From NCBI GenBank assembly GCA_020829485.1, contig JAIVFU010000032.1, forward strand, positions 5,201-69,200: a DNA stretch of 64,000 nt, in the 5' to 3' direction. Origin of the DNA: Nostoc sp. CHAB 5834. GTDB lineage: Bacteria; Cyanobacteriota; Cyanobacteriia; Cyanobacteriales; Nostocaceae. Shown here piece by piece: positions 61,225-64,000 of this stretch (the first letter of the stretch is position 1; the number at the start of each line of letters is the position of its first letter). The translations under genes and the position numbers were made by a program. The notes under the pieces were generated by a model, which was not told where the DNA came from, ran no database searches, and saw only the letters and a program-made list of their open reading frames with translations.

Positions 61225-61610
61225 AATGAGGGGGAAATAGCATCTTCTCCAAAGTTAGCCCCAATGTTATCTAATTGAAAACAGTTATGTAGAGAAGCGA
61301 ACACGGAAGTTTATTCATGTGCTTAAAATTCCTCTAATTACTTCCTTTTTATGGATGCTTAGAGAGGATCAATTCACCCAAGGGTATTGTGCTGAAAACT
61401 ATCTTTTACATGAGAAGATAAGGACGATTAACAATTAAAAATTAAATAGAGTTATATTAGAACATTGAAACTCTTAATACAACTAATACCAGTGTCTTAA
61501 CTTGCCGTAATGCACCCTAAATTTTAATATAGCAGTTGTTCATTATCTAAAAAAGTTCGTAAAGAACCAATTAAATAATTCAAAATTTAAGAGAGTCACA
61601 TAAGATAATA
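61225..61610. other. Intergenic spacer upstream of the kinase
   Basis: It is A/T-rich with no gene. The promoter of the kinase gene should lie just upstream of 61224. No operator is recognised. Confidence 0.45.
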
Positions 61611-61727
61611 AAACTTACGCATCGGCTACAAAATGTAGAGGCAATTCATGTAGACGCAAAGCAGTTTCCCACGGGGTATTGCCCCTACGAGAAAATAAAG
61701 GTTTCGGCTATTGTTTGCGTAAGTCCT
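61611..61727. mobile_element. MITE-like element, AGGACTTACGCA family, copy 1
   Basis: The left end aaaacttacgca and right end tgcgtaagtcct are inverted. The interior (about 95 bp) includes ggggtattgcccctacg. The next copy follows after 9 bp, in a palindromic junction aagtcctgatttaatcagga. Confidence 0.65.
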
Positions 61728-61736
61728 GATTTAATC

Positions 61737-62067
61737 AGGACTTACGCACTCAGATCCCCCAACCCCCTTAAAAAGCAGGGCTGTTTCATTCCCTAAAAGG
61801 CGCTGATTTACAAGCGTTTCAAGCAAAAAAACCAGGTGACTAAAAAATCTGATTGGGCAAGAAAATGGTGAACGCACTTAAATTTGCTGGTTGAGGTGGT
61901 AGTTTTTCTTTTTCCCACTCAAGCAAATTTCTGACTCATACTCTTGACAAAATCCCTAAGAGATCGAATGAAACAGCCCTGCCGATAAATTGGGGGCTTT
62001 AGAAGTTCCCCCCTTAAAAAGGGGGGCTAGGGGGGATTTAGGTTTCAGGCTTCAGTGCGTAAGTCCT
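61737..62067. mobile_element. MITE-like element, AGGACTTACGCA family, copy 2 (carrying a nested element)
   Basis: Terminal inverted repeats aggacttacgcactcaga and gcttcagtgcgtaagtcct are 14 bp near perfect. Inner ccccttaaaaag-type palindromes flank a nested CAGGGC element at 61776-61981. Confidence 0.7.
61776..61981. mobile_element. Nested element with 16-bp perfect ends CAGGGCTGTTTCATTC
   Basis: The ends cagggctgtttcattc and gaatgaaacagccctg are perfect complements. The 206-bp interior is unrelated to the palindrome chain of the CAGGGCTATTTC family. No target duplication is visible, so this may be a related but distinct element. Confidence 0.65.
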
Positions 62068-62076
62068 ATAAATAAC

Positions 62077-63999
62077 TTAGTTGACCTTACGTTGGAAAGT
62101 AAATGTTCCAGACTGTCCAGGTTGAAGTGGCCCTGGAATTGTGTCTAGATAGGTAGTGATATCAAGGCCAATCGCATCCGTTACTGCTACTCCCAAATTT
62201 AGATAAGTTACAATTCCGGCAGGATCAATTGCAGTATTAAACACGTGGCTGGTATCTACTTTTCCATTATTATCATTGTCTTTCGCCCAGTTATTATTAG
62301 TGGAATTACCATTTTCAGTAATAATGATTCCAATTGCATTCAGAGTAGCGTTATTTGAGCCGATAGGAACTGATGAAATATTGGTGTAAGTAATGCGATA
62401 CTCAATAATATTGTCTACGCCAGGCTTTTTCACTGTTGTACTAAAAGTGCTATCATTTGTAGCAACAGCAGAGCCACTTCCTTGTAAAATCCGAGATTCT
62501 TTCAAAAGTTTCAAGAAACCTGTGTAAACTTGGTCAACTGTATTATTGGAAGATTCTCCAGAGTTAAACGCTCCATCATTATTGCTATCTACAAAAGCTC
62601 GAATTGTCACAGGAAAAGCTTTACCCGTATCTGTTGATAGAGGCGTTCCTGCTGGTAAATCTACAGTTACGGTGTAATCAACCGGCAAATTATTGAGGGT
62701 TGCTAGGGAAATTCCTAAGCCAGAAGTCAAGGTGAAGCCTGTGCCATTGTATGTGTAAGTGGCAACACTGACTCCAGAAATCAAGGTTACAGTTGTACCT
62801 GATGGTAGGTCACTCGTATTGGTTGGGGTAACTGGTACTAATAAGACGTTACTCAACAGAGTTGGATCGGGGTTTAGTATAGTATTGAAGAAGCTCACAG
62901 CAGCAGGATCGAGGGTAGATCCTGGCGGCAGATAGAGTGGAACGATCGCTGATTGGTTTGAAAAATCATTATTATTATCAGTAGCTCCCACAGCGTTAGG
63001 AAACAGGTGCGGCCCATTCAAAATCGAGGTTTGGGCAGTCATCGTAAAGGTGTTAACTTCACCTCCAGGCCCTTGACCTGTGTTGTTATTACTAGTATCC
63101 GCCCCTTGAATAGCAACATTTGCTACCCCAAGATTCGGAATATTTGAACCAACAGTACCATCATCATTAAAGTTGCTAGGGCTTTGGTCGCCTGACTCAT
63201 CATAAACTAGCTGATTGAGTGCATCACCTTGAGTTTGACCAAAGCTTTGAGCAATATTAGAAATTGTGGCAGTGGAAGTTAGAACTCCATTTGTCACTAC
63301 TTGAAAGGATAATCCATTCACTGTTGTACCTGCGGTAAGAGTGCCAGATTTCACAAAGCCAATACGAGTTACCAACGTTAAATCAACGGGGACAATACTA
63401 GTCCAAAGGGCATTGTTCGCTGTCACTAGTGTAGGTGTCACAGTGTAAACAACACTCCAACCTGTAGGAGGAGTAACTACGCTTGCTAAATGAGTATTTA
63501 CGGGAATAGCATCAGATACCAAAATTTTGGCACCAATCAGCCCATCTACGTTGATGTTCGTACCTACCAAATTTGCGGGAGTTAATCCTGTACTACCTGT
63601 AGGACTTGTGGAATCAATTTTTAAGCTCAAATCGTAGGTCAACTTATCATCACTCAGATTGTTGGGTGTACTGGAATCTGAATACCCAGAACGAACTTTT
63701 AAGACTTTAGCAAAAGCCTGTGGAATTGCAGAGATAGTAGTTGTTTGTATAGCACTAGCTTCTCGTTCTCCATTCAGAGGTATCCCTGCTATTTCTCCTG
63801 CTGTTCCATCTAAATTATCAATGGTGCGGACTTCTGTAGCGTTTGAGCCATCAGGACTATCAGGTTGGTTCTGAGTAAGTAGGTCGGCAGGAAAAAACGA
63901 AACTATGTAACAATAAATAAATACGGAGAATATATCTACCGAGGTAACAAAAAATATGGGCGCTCGTTTGAGGGTATTTCTGACTAAAGAGGAAAACAA
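62077..63999 (-). CDS. Exported large beta-rich (DUF11-like) surface protein, 5' end cut by window edge
   Basis: This open frame has 640 codons; the true N-terminus is at or beyond the window end, because the first codon in frame is a TTG at the edge. An export segment (PIFFVTSVDIFSVFIYCYIV) precedes QPDSPDGSNATEVRTIDN. The rest is Thr/Ser/Asn-rich with repeated beta-type patterns and DUF11-like tail LDTIPGPLQPGQSGTFTFQR. Possible calcium-loop sequences such as DSNNDGAFNSGE and DNDNNGKVDTS occur. It is probably a secreted or surface protein of unknown role, possibly a repeat-containing adhesin-like protein. Confidence 0.7.
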   Translation of the reverse strand: MFSSLVRNTLKRAPIFFVTSVDIFSVFIYCYIVSFFPADLLTQNQPDSPDGSNATEVRTIDNLDGTAGEIAGIPLNGEREASAIQTTTISAIPQAFAKVLKVRSGYSDSSTPNNLSDDKLTYDLSLKIDSTSPTGSTGLTPANLVGTNINVDGLIGAKILVSDAIPVNTHLASVVTPPTGWSVVYTVTPTLVTANNALWTSIVPVDLTLVTRIGFVKSGTLTAGTTVNGLSFQVVTNGVLTSTATISNIAQSFGQTQGDALNQLVYDESGDQSPSNFNDDGTVGSNIPNLGVANVAIQGADTSNNNTGQGPGGEVNTFTMTAQTSILNGPHLFPNAVGATDNNNDFSNQSAIVPLYLPPGSTLDPAAVSFFNTILNPDPTLLSNVLLVPVTPTNTSDLPSGTTVTLISGVSVATYTYNGTGFTLTSGLGISLATLNNLPVDYTVTVDLPAGTPLSTDTGKAFPVTIRAFVDSNNDGAFNSGESSNNTVDQVYTGFLKLLKESRILQGSGSAVATNDSTFSTTVKKPGVDNIIEYRITYTNISSVPIGSNNATLNAIGIIITENGNSTNNNWAKDNDNNGKVDTSHVFNTAIDPAGIVTYLNLGVAVTDAIGLDITTYLDTIPGPLQPGQSGTFTFQRKVN

Positions 64000-64000
64000 A

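Noticed and set aside
1..64000. tRNA, rRNA or riboswitch genes
   Set aside because: No cloverleaf with conserved TTC/CCA-type arms, no rRNA core sequence and no known riboswitch core was recognised by eye; a covariance search could still find small RNAs.

Overview
The window looks like a chromosomal segment of a filamentous, heterocyst-type cyanobacterium (Nostoc/Anabaena group). The reasons are the very frequent GCGATCGC (HIP1) octamers, moderate GC, 7-bp short tandem repeats, the typical Nostoc interspersed palindromes (GCGTTCGCG..., AGACGCGATTAATCGCGTCT) and many cyanobacterial families (DUF2232, DUF2808, DUF1824, Uma2, kinase-FGE fusions, a cyanobacterial-type GT2 lipid glucosyltransferase). 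No rRNA, tRNA or CRISPR array was recognised, and no intact transposase gene. All family assignments come from reading motifs; no database search was run.

Layout. 1-6.5 kb: a truncated DUF2232 membrane protein, a Crp-type regulator and a 1349-residue Hsp70/actin-fold protein with a 700-residue low-complexity N-terminal half. 7-16.6 kb: polysaccharide functions (two undecaprenyl-phosphate sugar transferases, a GT4 glycosyltransferase, gmd and fcl for GDP-fucose), with an orphan ABC permease, a catalase-like protein and 5-formyl-THF cyclo-ligase between them. 16.9-31.5 kb: housekeeping and accessory genes, namely a CSP41-like reductase, two Uma2 nucleases, an SMP-30 lactonase, an Lhr-like helicase, DoxX, DUF2808, an arsenosugar-type glycosyltransferase followed by two TVP38 membrane proteins, a hybrid histidine kinase and a membrane GTPase. 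31.7-42 kb: a RloA-type ATPase with a broken rloB, a GT2 glucosyltransferase, dnaX, mutL and an adenosine-deaminase-like enzyme. 42-53 kb: an accessory zone of toxin-antitoxin fragments, mobile repeats, a glycosidase/pepsin-like fusion protein and a 1.48-kb tandem duplication. 53-64 kb: an ABC-F ATPase, DUF1824, prohibitin, a carotenoid-type oxidoreductase, a Ser/Thr kinase-FGE fusion and a large surface protein cut by the window edge.

The strongest theme outside the genes is mobile-repeat biology. At least seven families of short non-autonomous inverted-repeat elements (MITE-like) are present, some nested inside each other. One family leaves 9-10 bp target duplications and consists almost wholly of stacked palindromes. 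Several insertions touch genes: one separates an UPF0175 antitoxin from a DUF3368 toxin remnant, two palindromes lie in frame inside mutL, and repeat ends supply or abut stop codons. Toxin-antitoxin and defence loci are repeatedly found in one state: the first gene is intact and the effector is broken (HNH, RloB, DUF3368, DUF5615, VapC).

Candidates for something less described are the glycoside-hydrolase-like/bilobed aspartic-protease fusion at 44263-46548, the palindrome-built MITE family, the duplicated pair of unknown secreted proteins at 50913-53284, and the Hsp70-like giant protein.
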